Shown here: one piece after another, positions 19,490-32,949 of the stretch | Numbering within the stretch: position 1 is the stretch's first letter | Layout: each line of letters starts with the position of its first letter | From: Loxodes magnus | Taxonomy: Eukaryota > Ciliophora > Karyorelictea > Loxodida > Loxodidae | Direction of reading: 5' to 3' | DNA length: 64,000 nucleotides | Assembly: GCA_946699065.1 (NCBI GenBank) | Contig: CAMPDV010000505.1 | Span: forward strand, 62,001 to 126,000 | Program-made: the position numbers and the translations under genes | The notes under the pieces: model-generated | Seen by the model: the letters and a program-made list of their open reading frames with translations, nothing else | The model's database searches: none | Told to the model about the DNA's origin: nothing

Positions 19490-22400
19490 TTAACTAAGAA
19501 TTCGATATTCTTATATCTAGATTTATTATTACTTTACTTGCATTAATTTGTACATCTTTTCCAAAAGTTGATCTTGATTAACTATTTAGTAGTTTCTTTA
19601 TTTAAAAGCAAACATTAATATTTTGATTTTAATAAGCTTCCTCTATTAGTTCTTATCTTTTAAAAGCATAATTCTTTATTTATTTAGATAGTAATTATTT
19701 AAATTAAAATTAGCTTTTATTTAAATGTAAAAAAGCTAACATGGTAGAATTTATAAGTATAAATATAAAGATACATAATAACTACCTAAGTAATTTATAA
19801 TAGTAACCTTAAAATTAATATTTATACTTTTATATATGCTATTAATTAATAAACCATTCGAACTAAAACTTACTAAATATTAAAACTTAAATTTTAATAG
19901 TAAAAAGCTATTTATATAGAAAGTAGTAAAGTTAAATAATAATTAAAATAAACTAGAAAATACATCATACATAAAACCAAACTATCTCAACTTAGTATAC
20001 ATGATAGCTTTAAATTTATATCTAATTATCTTTATTTATATAATTAAAGTTAAGAATTTAAGATATAAAATGCTTAAATTATCTCTCTAATTTAAAAAGA
20101 ATAATTATCTTTACAATTATAATAACCTAATTCAAATATTTTTATAATTAATTGCATATATTTTGGAACAAGAAAAGCTTGTATCTTTGTTGGAATCAAT
20201 AATATATCTAGAAATTTCTATTTTAATATTAAATTAATATACTTTAAAAATTAATTTTGTATTTAAGAAGCTTAATAATAAACAGGCTATTAGTTTCTTT
20301 TTTATAAATAAGAATGATGCTTTATAAATTAGCAAATCATATTTTCCTTTAATAGTTTGTGTGATATTGAAATATCTTTTAGAGAAATTTAGCTTTAAAT
20401 ATCAGTAAATTTCTATATATTCTCTTTATACTATTAGTTATAACAGTGGTATAATAGTTATAAGGAAAGCTATCAAATTTATTACTTGAGTAGTTAATTA
20501 ATCTAATTATCAATTAAATTATAAAGTGTTCTAATAATAAACATACATATCTAAGATATCCTTATAGATATTTTAATAGCTTAGATATTTCTATATCTTC
20601 TATTTTATATTTAAATCATTTAAATCATTTAAATCATTTAAAATTTCCTTTAGACATTTATTATATTTTTAGCTTATTAAATTATTATTGAAAATTATTT
20701 GTATATGACTATGCTATTAATCTGAAATAAATAAATTTGTCTTTTGATTTAGTTATTAAATCTCCTTTATTAATTTTAGTAACTTTAATTATGCTAAATT
20801 AGTTTTTTTAAGAGCTAGCTTAACTTTAGTAATTGAGTACATTTTAAAATTTATTAAAAATGCTTATTATTAACTTTATCTTTATTTTTAAATTTACTTA
20901 TATTTAGAGAAATCACTTAGAATCTATTTTTAATTAATAATAATTATTATTATTACTTAATCATTACCAAACCATATAACGATCTTGTTCATAAGTTTAT
21001 TCATAATATTTTAATTTTTCTTCTCATTCTAAACTTTGACGATTCTTAAGCTGATGAGAAGACTGATATGATATAATTTAAATATTAAACTAGATATATT
21101 TCTTTAAATCTAACTCAATATACTTAAGTTCCTATATTTCGATCTACTATATTAATCTTTATCCAATTAAATTAAAATTTTTTCCTTTATTATTTAATTA
21201 ATAACTAGAGACTGAAAAAATTCATTTTTCCTTGCGGATTAATTATTATTAAAATAATAATTTGATTATACTTACCTAATTTACTTTTAAAGGGTGTATT
21301 TAAATCAATATCTTCAATTTTATTTATTTTTCTAAATCATATTTCTTAGTATTATACCCATCTAACTTTATCTTTAATATAATAAATTGCTTATCTTAAT
21401 AATGCTTTCATTTAAGCAAATAATAACTTATATATTCCATTAGATATTGAAACTAATTGAATGTAAAAGGTTATAATTTAGGCAAATGATTATCAGATTG
21501 TTTTAGAGATATAATTTTAGAGTTATTTATTTAAATTATTTATAAATGTTCTCTGTATTAAAAGTGACTAAGTTATTAGTATTGGCAATCTAGAAATTTA
21601 GTTTATAAATGCTTTAATTAAATACTTAATTATTAAAAGTAAGTTATCTTTAAATTTAGATCAATACTTTTTTATTGTTTATAAGGTAGAAATATATCTA
21701 TAGAAAGTTAAAATTATATCTCTATTTATTTTGTATAAAGTATAAATTCCCTAAGTTAAGCTAATAAAGGTGGGAAATTCAAATTTAGTTTATATAATTA
21801 AAAAATGACTACAAATAGTATGCTTCTATTATATACTTACCTTGCATTTTAGTAGCATATCTTTATTATGATTTATCATTTTATATCTATAGACACTATA
21901 AAATCTTATAATTAATAATTCAAATGTTTATATATAAAAATTATGCTTTTACTTTCTATATTTAATTTACTATTTAGAAGGTTTAACTTCTAGCTTTTAC
22001 ATCTGCTTGTCATTTCTCTAACTAATTTAAACTTTGTTATCAAATCTATAAGTATCAATTTCCTAACTATCTTAAAATTAAGACATCAAACTTTAAATTA
22101 TTTCCCTTATACTTTTAGGAACTTAAAGGCTGGGTTTATTTACTAGATATAATATCCTCATTATATAAGCTTATAGTTATATTTCTATAAATAGTTAGTA
22201 GAACTTATAATGAGCAACTTAGTTACTAGCTTTCTAGTTATTAATAAATAGTTTATAAACTAGTTAAACTTTTAGATCTTTTATTAAATAATCAGTGTTA
22301 AATTCTTATTCCTAAGGTTATTGTTAGAAGTATAAATTTTAGCTTATTATTAACAAAATTATTTATATCCTAATTATCATTATTACTATGAAGCTAATAT

Positions 22401-22510
22401 ATTAATAAAGAGATTATTATTAAAATGGAAAACTTAGAGTTAAATGCTTTATACTATTTAATACAGTGCTTATTCAATTAAAGGTTTTGGGATTCATATA
22501 TATAAGGTTT
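19490..22510. other. AT-rich stretch, no gene recognised
   Basis: About 3 kb of AT-rich sequence on both strands without motif support. It contains one short tandem repeat (listed separately). Confidence 0.5.
20609..20642 (+). repeat. 9-bp microsatellite-like repeat
   Basis: ATTTAAATC is repeated three times plus a partial fourth unit. Confidence 0.8.
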
Positions 22511-22559
22511 TTATATCAGTAAATTATATTATATATAATACCTAAGAAATTACTTATTT

Positions 22560-23260
22560 CTGTAGCAAAACCTAATAAATCTTAGCAGAACGTGGTCATT
22601 TACCTCCTTTAGAAAATAAATAATAATTAACAAATGTTATCAGGGAACTTAATTAACGAACTAATTTGAAAAAATTCTTTGGGAAATTAAAAATCAGAAA
22701 ACTCAACTTTACGATAGGATTAAGCTCTAAACTTGTTCCTGTAGCAAATTTAAGGAAGAATATTAAAGATAGAATAGATCATAGAGGAAATTTTAAATAT
22801 TTTAAACTCTTGGCCAGAACATATCTAATAATTAAATGATCCAATGGATATTAAAAAAAACTCCAATATAAGAGATTCCCTATTGGAGAGTAGTGATATG
22901 TTGGTATTGCTAGTGAGCAGGAAGTAAAGTAAAAAGTTGCTACTAATTTAAATAAAAAGAACATAGAATAATAGAGAATTAATGGTAAGATACATTTAAA
23001 AAATACTGCAAAAGTGAAGAATACTTTATTGAAAAAAATATTCCAGCTAAACAAAGAAGCTTCTTATATCTGGTAAATTAGTTCAATAGAAAATTATTGG
23101 GATTCGATCTATAAGAAAAAATCAAGAAAATTAATCTTAAAATCTTCAAGATTCATGACAGTGAAGACTCAAGCAAGTTTTAGGTGAATATTTTATTTAA
23201 TATTAAGCTTTTTGAATTTTGACAAACCAAATAAAGGTGAAGTCACATTTATCTAATATC
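22560..23260 (+). pseudogene. Decayed ORF of a repeated family (copy A of family X)
   Basis: This coding-like block has relatives at 54340-55020 (the other duplication copy) and, more distantly, at 40915-41525. Shared features are a stretch around DMLVLLVSRKQSKK, a motif LNKEASYIW...SIENYWDSIY, and a conserved 3' terminus AAATAAAGGTGAAGTCAC. A single-base difference near 23023 (AATACTTT here, AATTACTTT in copy B) shifts the frame relative to copy B. The protein family is unknown to me; repetition at three loci suggests a mobile element. Confidence 0.5.
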
Positions 23261-23269
23261 TATCTATGT

Positions 23270-26200
23270 TTGATGGAAAGATCATTAATTTTCCAGCAAA
23301 GCGAAATATAAAATTAAAGAATAACTATAAAAATTTATAAACAAAATTAATATAAAAATATTAAACCATTATAAAAAAGTAACTATTTCTTAAAAGAATA
23401 AATTCTTACTTCATTTTATTTCATTAGTTTTAAAGTAGTACGGAATAGAAAAAATATGAAGCTATAAAATTTTATTAAAATAAAGTAAAATGTTTTTTAG
23501 TTTTAGATTGAAGCTTTCTTGGTCTTCCAAAACGCTTTTGTATATCTTATAAAATATTTAAAATAAAAAATTATGACTTTTATTAAAATTTATTAGAACA
23601 CCATTAAGTTCCATTATATTAACTCCATTTTACCTAAATTCAAAAATTATTTTTTATTATGATTGTTTGCTTTTAATTTTAATTTAACCTTGATAATTCG
23701 ATAGTTATTTGGCATAATCCTTTCCCTTATAATAAAAAAAGAAGTATTTCTTTCATATTTATAGCAAAAATATAAGAATTCTAATTATTTCCTATAAAAA
23801 TTAAGATAGAATAATTCTAAAATTTAATTATTTTAAATTTATAGATTTTTTGCAGAAAAAAATTAAATTTTTAAAATGAAAAACAGTACTATTTGTGTTG
23901 CTTCAATAATATTTATTTAAATTATATTAACTTAATAATAGCAGAATAATAGATTTTCCCAATAAAATTTTAACTAATCTTAGATTTTATAAAATATTAA
24001 TTTTTTTAAAGAAAATAAAGAATAAATTTTTTTAATATAATTTTTGACAATTAGAATCCCTTTTAAATGATAAATATCTATAAAAAGAATAAAATTTATA
24101 ATTTATTGATAAATATAATTAGCATTCAATATACTAAGTAAATTTATTTAATTTAAAATAAAATGTTTATAAATATAAATTATTATAATTACTTAAATAT
24201 ATTTAAAAACAATTTCTTTTTAATTTTCTACTTTATGTAACTATTTAATTTTAGATAGCAATATATAATAATTAAATTCATCTTTTAAACTAACTGCTTT
24301 TATTTACACTTAATAAATTTTACTTTGATTTAAGCAAATCTTTTCTAGAAATTTTCCATCTATCATAACTTCCCTAATATTTCTTAATTTCTAACTAATT
24401 TCTAAAGTGCAACTAATAATCTCATCAAATTGTTTTTATTTTAGGAGCAATATTTTCTTAAAGTTATTCATTATTATTTTATCAATTATCGATTTAAAAA
24501 TGTTAAATTTAAGTTTGAAAAAGTAGTAGATTATGATAGTAAAGAAATATAAATTTTATTTATAAGTAATTAAGAAAATTATTTAAGTATACTAATAAAT
24601 GATATAACTTCTATTTTAGACTAAAATAATCCCTATTATCTGTAATTACTTCTTATTTTTACAATAATTTGTTACAAAATATAATAAACATTTTCATATT
24701 CCATAGTTATTGAATAATTCAGAGTAATTAATGAAAAATTATAGTAATTATACAAAATAATTTCAATAATATGCTAGTTTCTAAACTGATAAGAGAAATG
24801 TTTTTTATGAGTTACTTATGATTAGTTTTTACATTTATAGTTTGAACTTCAAGTAATTCCAATCTTGAAGATCTAAAATTTATTTATTCCAGATTTTTAT
24901 TGATTTTCATTTTAAAAATTGGAAAAAAACAACCATAGAGTTTTTCTTTCACGTAAAAATCATAGCAACTTCAATTTTTTCATAAAGCGAAAAGGTTTTT
25001 TTAATATCTTAGCTGTATAATTCCTTTTTAATTGATATCATATAAGTAAGTAATAAATAATAATATAGAATAGATTTAAGAAGAATAGTATCTAATGCTT
25101 AATAAAATATTATGCTAATTATTTAATTAATAAAACTACTTATTATTTTAAGCTTTTAAACACTAATTTCTTTTAAATTTGTTACTATAAGAAAATATTC
25201 TAATTATAGTTGTTTTAATAAAATGATGCTTTTTGGTATTATATAAACTTTTGTATGATATTCGAAATAGTATAAGTTAAATAGCTAATAAAAGGTGATT
25301 AAATTTAATTATCTTCTTTAAAATTATACATAAAAATGAAAAAGATGCTAGGCAAAGATGAACAAACATGTTATAAACATTTTTTAAAGCATAAAGAATA
25401 AAATATAGTATAAAAGATTTATTCTGAGGTTATTTTGTAATTATAGAATAGAAATATATAACCTATTTTTAATAATTATGAAAAACTTATATGTAAGACA
25501 AAAATCTCTAAATAATCAAAGCTGCAATTATCTATAAATTTAATAAATAAAATATATCTTCAGTTAAAAAATAAAAAATAAATTATCTAAAATTTTATAC
25601 ATTCTTAAACATTCATATAAATAATGTTAAGGAAAAAATTAAAATAGAAACTCTTAAAAATAAAATTAAAATAGCATAAAAGTAAGCTATCTTCATTCAG
25701 GAAATTATTAAAAAAATAAAAATTGAAAAGTTATATAAATTACACTATACTAGTAAATAAAAGTATAAATATTCATAAATATAAGATTATTAAAATATTA
25801 TTTTAATCATAATTATTACTAATTTAATTAATTTTAAATTTTATTTAATTAGATTTAATTTAGTTGCAAAATATAGTATTAAATATAACCTTTATTCAAT
25901 TTTATAAGGTTAAATTTTTTCTTATTTTTTAATTATCATAATATATTTTAAGGATAAAAACAACAGTCATAAATAGCGTTAACACATTAAAAAAAAATTA
26001 GTCAAAATTTAGTTTTTACATTTTATATAAATAAAGGAAAAATTAAAATAATGTAAGAATATATAGTAGAATCTTAATTTAAGAGAATATAAAATAATAT
26101 ATTAAAATTAACTCCAAAGAAACAAATCTCTTCTGCAAAAACTTATTAAATCTTAAATGATGTTGTACAAGATATTTTCTTCTTTTAATGAAGAGATAAA

Positions 26201-29200
26201 AATTAACTAATACTATTAGTAATCTTTTTTAACAATTTTTTAATTTCATCAACACTTCAGATTACTTAAAATCGGAAAATAAATTTTTAAAATAGAAGTT
26301 AGCCCTAAACCCGTCCATAGAGGAAAAGAATCTGCCAAATAAGATGAGCAATGAAGCTTCTTAATTAAAAGACTTTAAGACAGGTATTAAAAAGCAAAAA
26401 AATTTAGTGATGATGTAAGTTGAACAACCAGATTAACTGAAAAAAAAAAAAAATAAGGAGATCTAAGAAGAGATTCTATGAATGCCACTCTCAGAAGCAT
26501 CTGCTTAGATATTGTACTTAATTTGAAAAGAAGAAAACCTTAAATGAGCAAAATAGATTTTTGATTATATCTAAAGGAATCTATAATAATAAGAAACTGA
26601 GCTAAAGTGTTATTAATCCTTTTATAAAGACTAAGATGAGCTTAGATTAATTAGAGAATATGGCATCTTTTAATGATTGATGATTAGAGATTTACTTTTC
26701 TAATTTAATTTTGATTTTTTCAAAGAATTCGAAAGTTAAATCAATTCTCAATGAAATTGTTTATTTTATATTTAGGACAAGAAGCGAGATTGAGTAATTA
26801 AAAAATTAATTTAAATTTAATTTACTTGATGTATCTAATTTAAATCACGTAACTATGCTGTAATAATCAAAATATTAAATTTCTATATTTGGTCCTTTCG
26901 AATAATTGATTTTTTATTATTTTCAAAAATAAAATAATTAATTTTGGAAACCAAATTATTTAATATTTCTTAAAATTTTTAATTTAAATATTACATAAAT
27001 AGCACAATTAAAAAAACGCTGGTAAAAAGCGTTTTTTTTGTAATTATAAAGTGAAGATAACATTTATTTTCGATTCCGATAATAAAAATTCTAATTTGAG
27101 TGAGAAAAAACTTTTTGTCATAAGATAAATTTTTTGAGAAAATCTAGTAGATTAAGATAAATTCTAAAATAATTTGATTCGATATTTAAATTATTTCCAA
27201 TATTATAACATTTGAAGATTATAAATTAATATAAAAATTAATTAATTCATAACTATTAGCTATAACTGCAGACTTGAATATAAGTCGAAGATCAGATAAT
27301 TATGATAATGTGATATTTAAATATCGGTTTGATTTATATAAATATTGAATCACAAATTTAACTTAAAATGAGTGATAAAAAATTGAAGTTAATATAAACT
27401 GCTGTTATAATGATAAAGGTAAGAGTAATTTAAAATTATTAATTATTTGATTAAAAATTAAATTTTTGAAATAAGTTTTATATATTAAGTTAAATAATAA
27501 ATTTTTTTGCACCCAGTATTTTTGGACATTTATCTTTAACTTAGTATGGAAAATTTTACAAAAATACAATTAATATTCAGTTAAAAATTAAAAGTTTTTA
27601 TTTTATCATTTATATTATTGCAAAATACTTCAGCTTTTAAAAAAATTTGTAGCAAAAGATCTATTTTTTTGGATTATAAAGAGTAAAAATTAATTATTAA
27701 TAATAAATAAAATAAAAAATTTATTGATTTTATGTTTATCAATATTTTAGAAAAATAAAAGACTTCAAAATAGAAATAAAGATGTAAAATAGTAAGTTTT
27801 TTATAAATAAAATAAATAGTAACTTCTAAATTTAAATATAAAAATTACTAATTCAGAGATAGTATTTGAATAGTAACTTATTAGAATTAATATAAATAAT
27901 AGATATTAAAAATATAATAACATCTTATTTTAAATAAATATATATCAAATAAATAGTAAGTAAGTTTTATATAAAGTCTATTATTATGCTAATTTTGGTA
28001 AAAAAGCTAAATTTTTATTTCATTTTTATAGATTTAATTTTATTAGTTTTAAGTGTTTATGTAATTTTAAAATATATATTAATTAACAGTTTTAGAACTA
28101 TAATACTCTGATCAATCTAGCAAGAAATGAAATAAATATGATAGTAAATTTTTTCTGATAAGGTTTAAGATATGATTAAAAAATTAATTAAAAGAATCGT
28201 TAATAGGTATATTTTTCAAGACTCATAATTTAAATGGTTTAACAAATACTAGGATTTCTTTTTTGTACTTATAAAGTTTTCTAATCATACTTATAATTAT
28301 TTTCTATCTTCATTATTAATATTATTATTATTAAAAGAGTAATTTTTCCAATTTTCGATAAAGGTACAATGGATTCCAAAACCATATGCAAATTATTCTC
28401 ATAGCAATCTATTTATTTATTTTGAACTTATTATATAACTTTAAATATATTTAATTTAAATCATTTTTATTAGATACTTACTTTTGAGTTCTTAGCAAAC
28501 TATCGACCATTATTACTCTCTTTTCTTGATAAAATTACTTAATTTTAAATATTTAAAGCCCTGAAATTATTCTTATAAATATAGATATAAATATAAATTA
28601 ATATTATACTTCCTATATCTAGCTTAAATTAAATCAAATTGCATAACTTTAACCTTAATCTAAAAGTCTAGAAATACATCTCTTCCATGTAAAAGGACAA
28701 GTAAATCTTTGAACCCATTATCTTCCTCTTGTATATTTCATTTGGCATTATTTGAGATTTAATTATTTCTCTTCATGTTTTATCTGATTCCATTTTTCTT
28801 AACTTCTTCTATAATTTTATTGTTTATAAATCTTAAAACTTCTTTATAGGAGGTAATAAAATGAAAAATAAAGGAGATTTCTCCTAACATTAAAACTAAC
28901 TTAACTTTGAAATTTGAGAAACAAAATTCTATAGTTTATAAGTAACTCACTTATTGGTTGCTGATTTATTGAAAAAGGGAAAGAAATTATTGTGTTACTT
29001 TAATTTAATAAAGCTAAAAATGAATTATTTCTTATTTCTTGCATCATTTACTATTTCATTTACATTTCATTTATTTTTATATCTTACGGATCTTATTTAA
29101 TTGAAATTAAAAGTTAAAATATTGCAAAGCTTTATTATAAGTACGTCTTTTTTCCTTTTTTAATCAGGTTTATAGTTTTAATAATCATAGAAATTTATAA

Positions 29201-29330
29201 AAAATGCTATAACTTAATATTATAATATTTTATAATATATTGATTCTATTTAAGTTTAATATTATATCATAAAAATGTTATAACATATAACATAATTTAT
29301 TAAAGTTATTTCACCTTTTTTTTGGTTAAT
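23270..29330. other. Interior of duplication copy A, AT-rich, no gene recognised
   Basis: Long AT-rich sequence conserved in copy B, with no motif that I can support. Short GC-richer patches (about 26300-26500 and 28370-28740) are kept in both copies but give no recognisable protein. Confidence 0.45.
27010..27038. other. Short hairpin with oligo-T tail, conserved in both duplication copies
   Basis: AAAAAACGCT, a 7-base loop GGTAAAA, then AGCGTTTTTT form a 10-bp stem. Copy B at 58772-58803 keeps the stem while its loop differs (AATAAAA). It resembles a terminator-like or small-RNA hairpin, but no transcript is known. Confidence 0.4.
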
Positions 29331-29339
29331 CACAAAATT

Positions 29340-30400
29340 AGAGTTTGTATAAGTTTTTTCTTAGCAGAAATCTTCTTCTTTGAAGTAGATTTTAATTATT
29401 TCTCGCTTTCCCTTGTTTCCACTAAGACTTGCATTCATAAACTTTCCTACATCAAGTCCATATTGTCTTTTACTCCATTCTCTTGCTTCCATTAGTATTA
29501 GAGGTATTGCTTGGATGATTTATTGTTCTTTTCTTCTATATAATTTTGCCTCTTTTGTGCAGTAAATTCAAAATATTTTATTGCATGTCTTTCGTTTTTC
29601 TTTTTTTCTTTTTTCCTAAAAATTCCAACAGTTCCTTACCTTGCAACCTTGCTTCTTGCAATATCAGCACCTTATTATCGGTCTTCTTTATTTATAAATT
29701 AATACTTATAATTGAAATTAAAGAGGGTGGAAATGGGACCTGAGATGCACAAGGGACCTTCAGCAGGTTTAAAGGGACTTGCGATGAAGATGCAATCCCC
29801 CGTGCTGAGAAATAGGCCATAGAAAGGCTGAACTACCCTCCCTCAATAACTTGTGCACTCTGTGGTGCATTCATCCTTGGACTTCCCAACTAAGGGACTC
29901 AATTACACCTCCTACTAACTTAGACTGAGGTGCCGCCTTGGAGTGATCTCTCCACCTTTTAGGAGCTACCTAGGCAGATCGGCGGTTTCTGCCAGTTGAA
30001 GACGGACTGGATGGCGATATTCGCCTATAAAACCGAGAAATGGGTCCAGGCGAGACAATAGGTTAGCCCAGGAAGACAACAACAAGAAGAAAAGATTAGT
30101 GATGATGTGCACTTAACACACATCAGGTAGGCATCTATTAAGATAACAGTCCCTTCCTTAACACTTAATTTAATTTAATTTAAAAATTAATACTTAATTT
30201 ATTTCTTCTCGTTCTGTCTCTACATCCATGGGATCATAGTTTATCTTATTGTGTAGTTCCTGATTCTTTTCCTAATTTATTCTTTGTAATTTTTCTTCGG
30301 TCTGCTGGATTAATGAGTATATTTGCCAGATCAGAAGGTCTATTTACGATATCTTATTTTAATCCATTGTTTTCCTGTTTCAGTTAACCAACTTGCTAAA
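29340..30400 (-). pseudogene. Gag/ORF1-like gene with zinc knuckle, split by an insertion (copy A)
   Basis: The minus strand carries the same gene as 61130-61680, described there: a coiled coil, YDPMDVE, and a knuckle-like CWYCKKQG. Here a LINE-like insertion sits between the coding parts at 29709-30183, so the gene is interrupted. The downstream part includes GLDVGKFMNASLSGNKGKRE. Confidence 0.5.
29696..30196 (+). mobile_element. 5'-truncated LINE-like insertion with 13-bp target-site duplication
   Basis: The insert (29709-30183) is flanked by perfect copies of AAATTAATACTTA at 29696-29708 and 30184-30196. The empty site survives in copy B at 61463-61475 with one base changed. The insert is much richer in GC than its surroundings. 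One frame is open through about 140 codons and contains CALCGAF...QLHLLLTQ, like the Cys-His zinc finger (C-x2-C...H) near the C-terminus of LINE ORF2 proteins, though the last Cys is missing. It ends in repeated AATTT. Truncation at the 5' end, a tail repeat and a variable target-site duplication are hallmarks of target-primed reverse transcription. The reverse transcriptase itself is absent. Confidence 0.8.
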
Positions 30401-30901
30401 TTAGAACAAAAATTTTGTTTGATAATTCTTAGAGTATCTGTTAGAGCTTAAGGTTTTCATTTTGTAGATGTTAAAGATCAATCTTTTCTTATTATATTTT
30501 GTTAGTCTAGTTTGAAGATTGTTATTTTTTAGGGGCCATTTTATATAATATATAATATTTACAGAAAATTAAAATAAAATCTATATCTATTATAGTAGAA
30601 TTTATTTGATGCTATATTGAAATATTTACATTTTTAATTTGACTAACTAAGATCATTATACTTTCTATAAAACTGTTTCTTTTCCCTTTAATAAAATTTT
30701 TATTGTATTGTGCATTTAATTTTTTCTAATGTTTTAATTTCCCATTTTTTATTCTTTAGATATTAAAAAAAGGAAATTTATAATAAAGCATCTTTTTTTA
30801 AAATTGAATCTTTAAAATTAATCGAAAAAAACCTTAATAAAGTACGCCAATAAAAGAAAGAAAAACAGAAAAAGTGATAATGAAGTTCTTACAGTAAGTA
30901 A

Positions 30902-31235
30902 ATGGGAATAAAGAGGTTCGAAAACGGACAAAAGAGATTTGATTCTGATAAGTAATTTCTAGAAGAATTGCAGAAAATAGCTCGTGACAAATTGGAAAAA
31001 TTAATCTGATAGATATCAAAAAATGTATGTACTGCCTAAAGTAAATAAATAATAGAAAGATAAAAAAAAGAAAAATTAAGATTAAATGAAGAGAAAATGC
31101 GCAACTAAAAAACTTACGAAATTAAACTAATAAGTCTAGCAATTAAAACTTAAGAGTTAAGTATTTAAAATATTCTTTATATCAAAAAAAGAAAAACAAA
31201 GAAATTAAGATCAAGCTGGAGAAAAAGATACTCAA
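30902..31235 (+). CDS. Coiled-coil ORF at the end of duplication copy A
   Basis: ATG at 30902 opens MGIKRFENGQKRFDSDKQFL, then EELQKIARDKLEKLI-W and IIERQKKEKLRLNEEKMRNQ. The same frame is open at 62182-62516 with substitutions that keep the character (EELEKIARDKLEQLI). The heptad-like Leu and charged pattern suggest a coiled coil. Similarity between copies ends inside this frame, so the 3' end differs at the two loci. Function unknown. Confidence 0.45.
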
Positions 31236-31239
31236 TAAA

Positions 31240-32800
31240 AAAAGTAAATTCAGCTTAGTAGCAAAGTTTTTCTGGTTTGTGGGCAAAAGTCAATTAGGAC
31301 TATTTTATAAAAGTAAAAATGAAGATAAAATTTTCAAGTTAATAGATAGGTTGTATTTTATGAAGACTGTAGTTTAAACTAATAAGTTTAAAATAAAAAA
31401 TATACATATATAAAATTGTGAAATGTTTTTTTTAATTTAGATTTGATAAAAAAATAAGTGAAACGATATTATCAAGACAATATTTAAAAAAATCTTAATT
31501 AATTTTAAATGATTCTTTTAAAAATTTAAAGAAATAGTAAAATATAAAAAAGCTATAAAAAAAAACTTAAATAGTGACATAAAAATAAATTAGTTATTCT
31601 AGAAACAATTTGAAAAAATATATATAAAACCTTTTAAAATAAAAAATATGAGTTTTATAAATTTTGAAGAAAATTTTTAATATAAGAAAAGAAGTTGTGA
31701 AAGAAATTATGAAACCCAATGAGAAAAGAAAAAATATAAAAGTATAATTTAAGATACTGCAAAATTCGAAAAAAACTTATTGTAAAAAAGTAAAGTATAA
31801 ATAAAAAATATATAAATAATAGAAAGTTCATATAAAACTAAGGAAAAATATAAGATTGTATTTGCTTTGATAATTCAATTTTTCATTTCACAAAAAATGT
31901 TACAAAAAATATTAAAAAAAATTCAAGAAAAATTTAACTTTTTATCATAAATTAATTTATGTGTTCCCCAAAATTACACTTAGTTCAGGCCTTAAAATAT
32001 TTCAATTTTTTCTTTTTTCTTTAAGCTTTGGTCTGCCTTCCATTTAATTTAGATTGCTCTTATTAAACCTTTTGACTTTTTATGCTAAAGTTTCTCTTTA
32101 CCCTAATTTTTGTTTTCGAACAATTTTTTTCGACATCAGATTAGTTTTTTCTTTTAGATATTTATTTCAAAATTAGAATTCTGTTTTTTGATTGTCTTTT
32201 CAATGAGATTTTTTAAGATATTTTTCTTCTTAATCTTGTTATTCATTTTATTTTATTTTTTCCTATGTTTTTATTTATTTTATTTTTTTTATTATTCTTT
32301 TCTGTTTATCTATTATTTTTCTTTCCTTTTTTCTTTTTAAAAATTTCTTTTACAGATTCAGTTTCTTTTTTAACTAAATTTTTTTATATTTTATTTTTTT
32401 GTATTTTGTATTTGTTTTTACATAAAAAATTTGGCTCCTTTTTTTTAATTTTTTTCTTTAAACTACTTTTTATGTATATTTTTAAGTTTTATTTTTTAAT
32501 ATTTTATATTTATTTTGTCAAAATTATTTTTTTTAGTTTTATGTTTTTTTTCTATCATGCTTCAGCTGCTTTTTAGAGTTTTATTGTATTCTGATCGTTT
32601 TTTATGTCTTTTTTATCTGTTTTAATTTAAGATTGCTTTATTTCTTTTTACTTAAAACACTCTTTTTGCTGAGTGTTATAATCTTATATTAAAATATTAT
32701 TATTTTACTTGTGCATTGAATGAGAATAGTTTATAAAGTTTTTAAAATTATTTTCTTACTTTCGATTTCTCTTTAGCTTTCTATTTAATTTTTCTAAAAG
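31240..32800. other. AT-rich stretch with a T-rich run, no gene recognised
   Basis: The part at 32200-32580 is very T-rich, and its open frame (nearly all Phe, Leu, Ile) is a composition artefact. The rest has no motif support. Confidence 0.5.
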
Positions 32801-32805
32801 TATTC

Positions 32806-32946
32806 AGAGCGGATAATCTCAAAGACAGTGTTCCCTTCAGAAAGCGACTCTGATCAGGGACTTTCTCAGCGACAAATAAGGAACTTGTTCCTAGCCAGAA
32901 AGTGTAGTCAAGAAGATCAATATCAGCTCCCACCATCTTTTAAATT
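32806..32946 (+). pseudogene. Truncated relative of the 11.4-kb MGISCC gene
   Basis: The block starts at AGAGCGGATAATCTCAAAGA and is closely similar to 11513-11655. In the matching frame it reads ADNLKDSVPFRK, then L-W(TGA)-SGTFSATNKELVPS. The first 27 or so codons, including the MGISCC start, are missing and the C-terminus is frameshifted, so this is a 5'-truncated copy. The retained TGA supports its reading as Trp. Confidence 0.65.
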
Positions 32947-32949
32947 AAT

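Larger units (their letters stand above)
22514..31235 (+). repeat. Segmental duplication, copy A
   Basis: This block is collinear with 54292-62516 in the same orientation. Similarity begins near the shared CTGTAGCAAAACCTAATAAA and stops abruptly after GGAGAAAAAGATACTCAA at both loci. By eye most 60-base lines differ at only a few positions or by small indels, in coding-like and AT-rich parts alike. The length difference is mostly due to the insertion at 29709-30183, present only in this copy. I see no terminal inverted repeats. Confidence 0.93.

Noticed and set aside
29546..29743. Plus-strand open frames at 29546 and 61313
   Set aside because: They are shadows of the minus-strand ORF1-like gene, which carries the zinc-knuckle and coiled-coil motifs.
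32265..32576. Hydrophobic open frame of 103 codons
   Set aside because: The stretch is almost pure T with some A; the Phe/Leu/Ile content is a composition effect.
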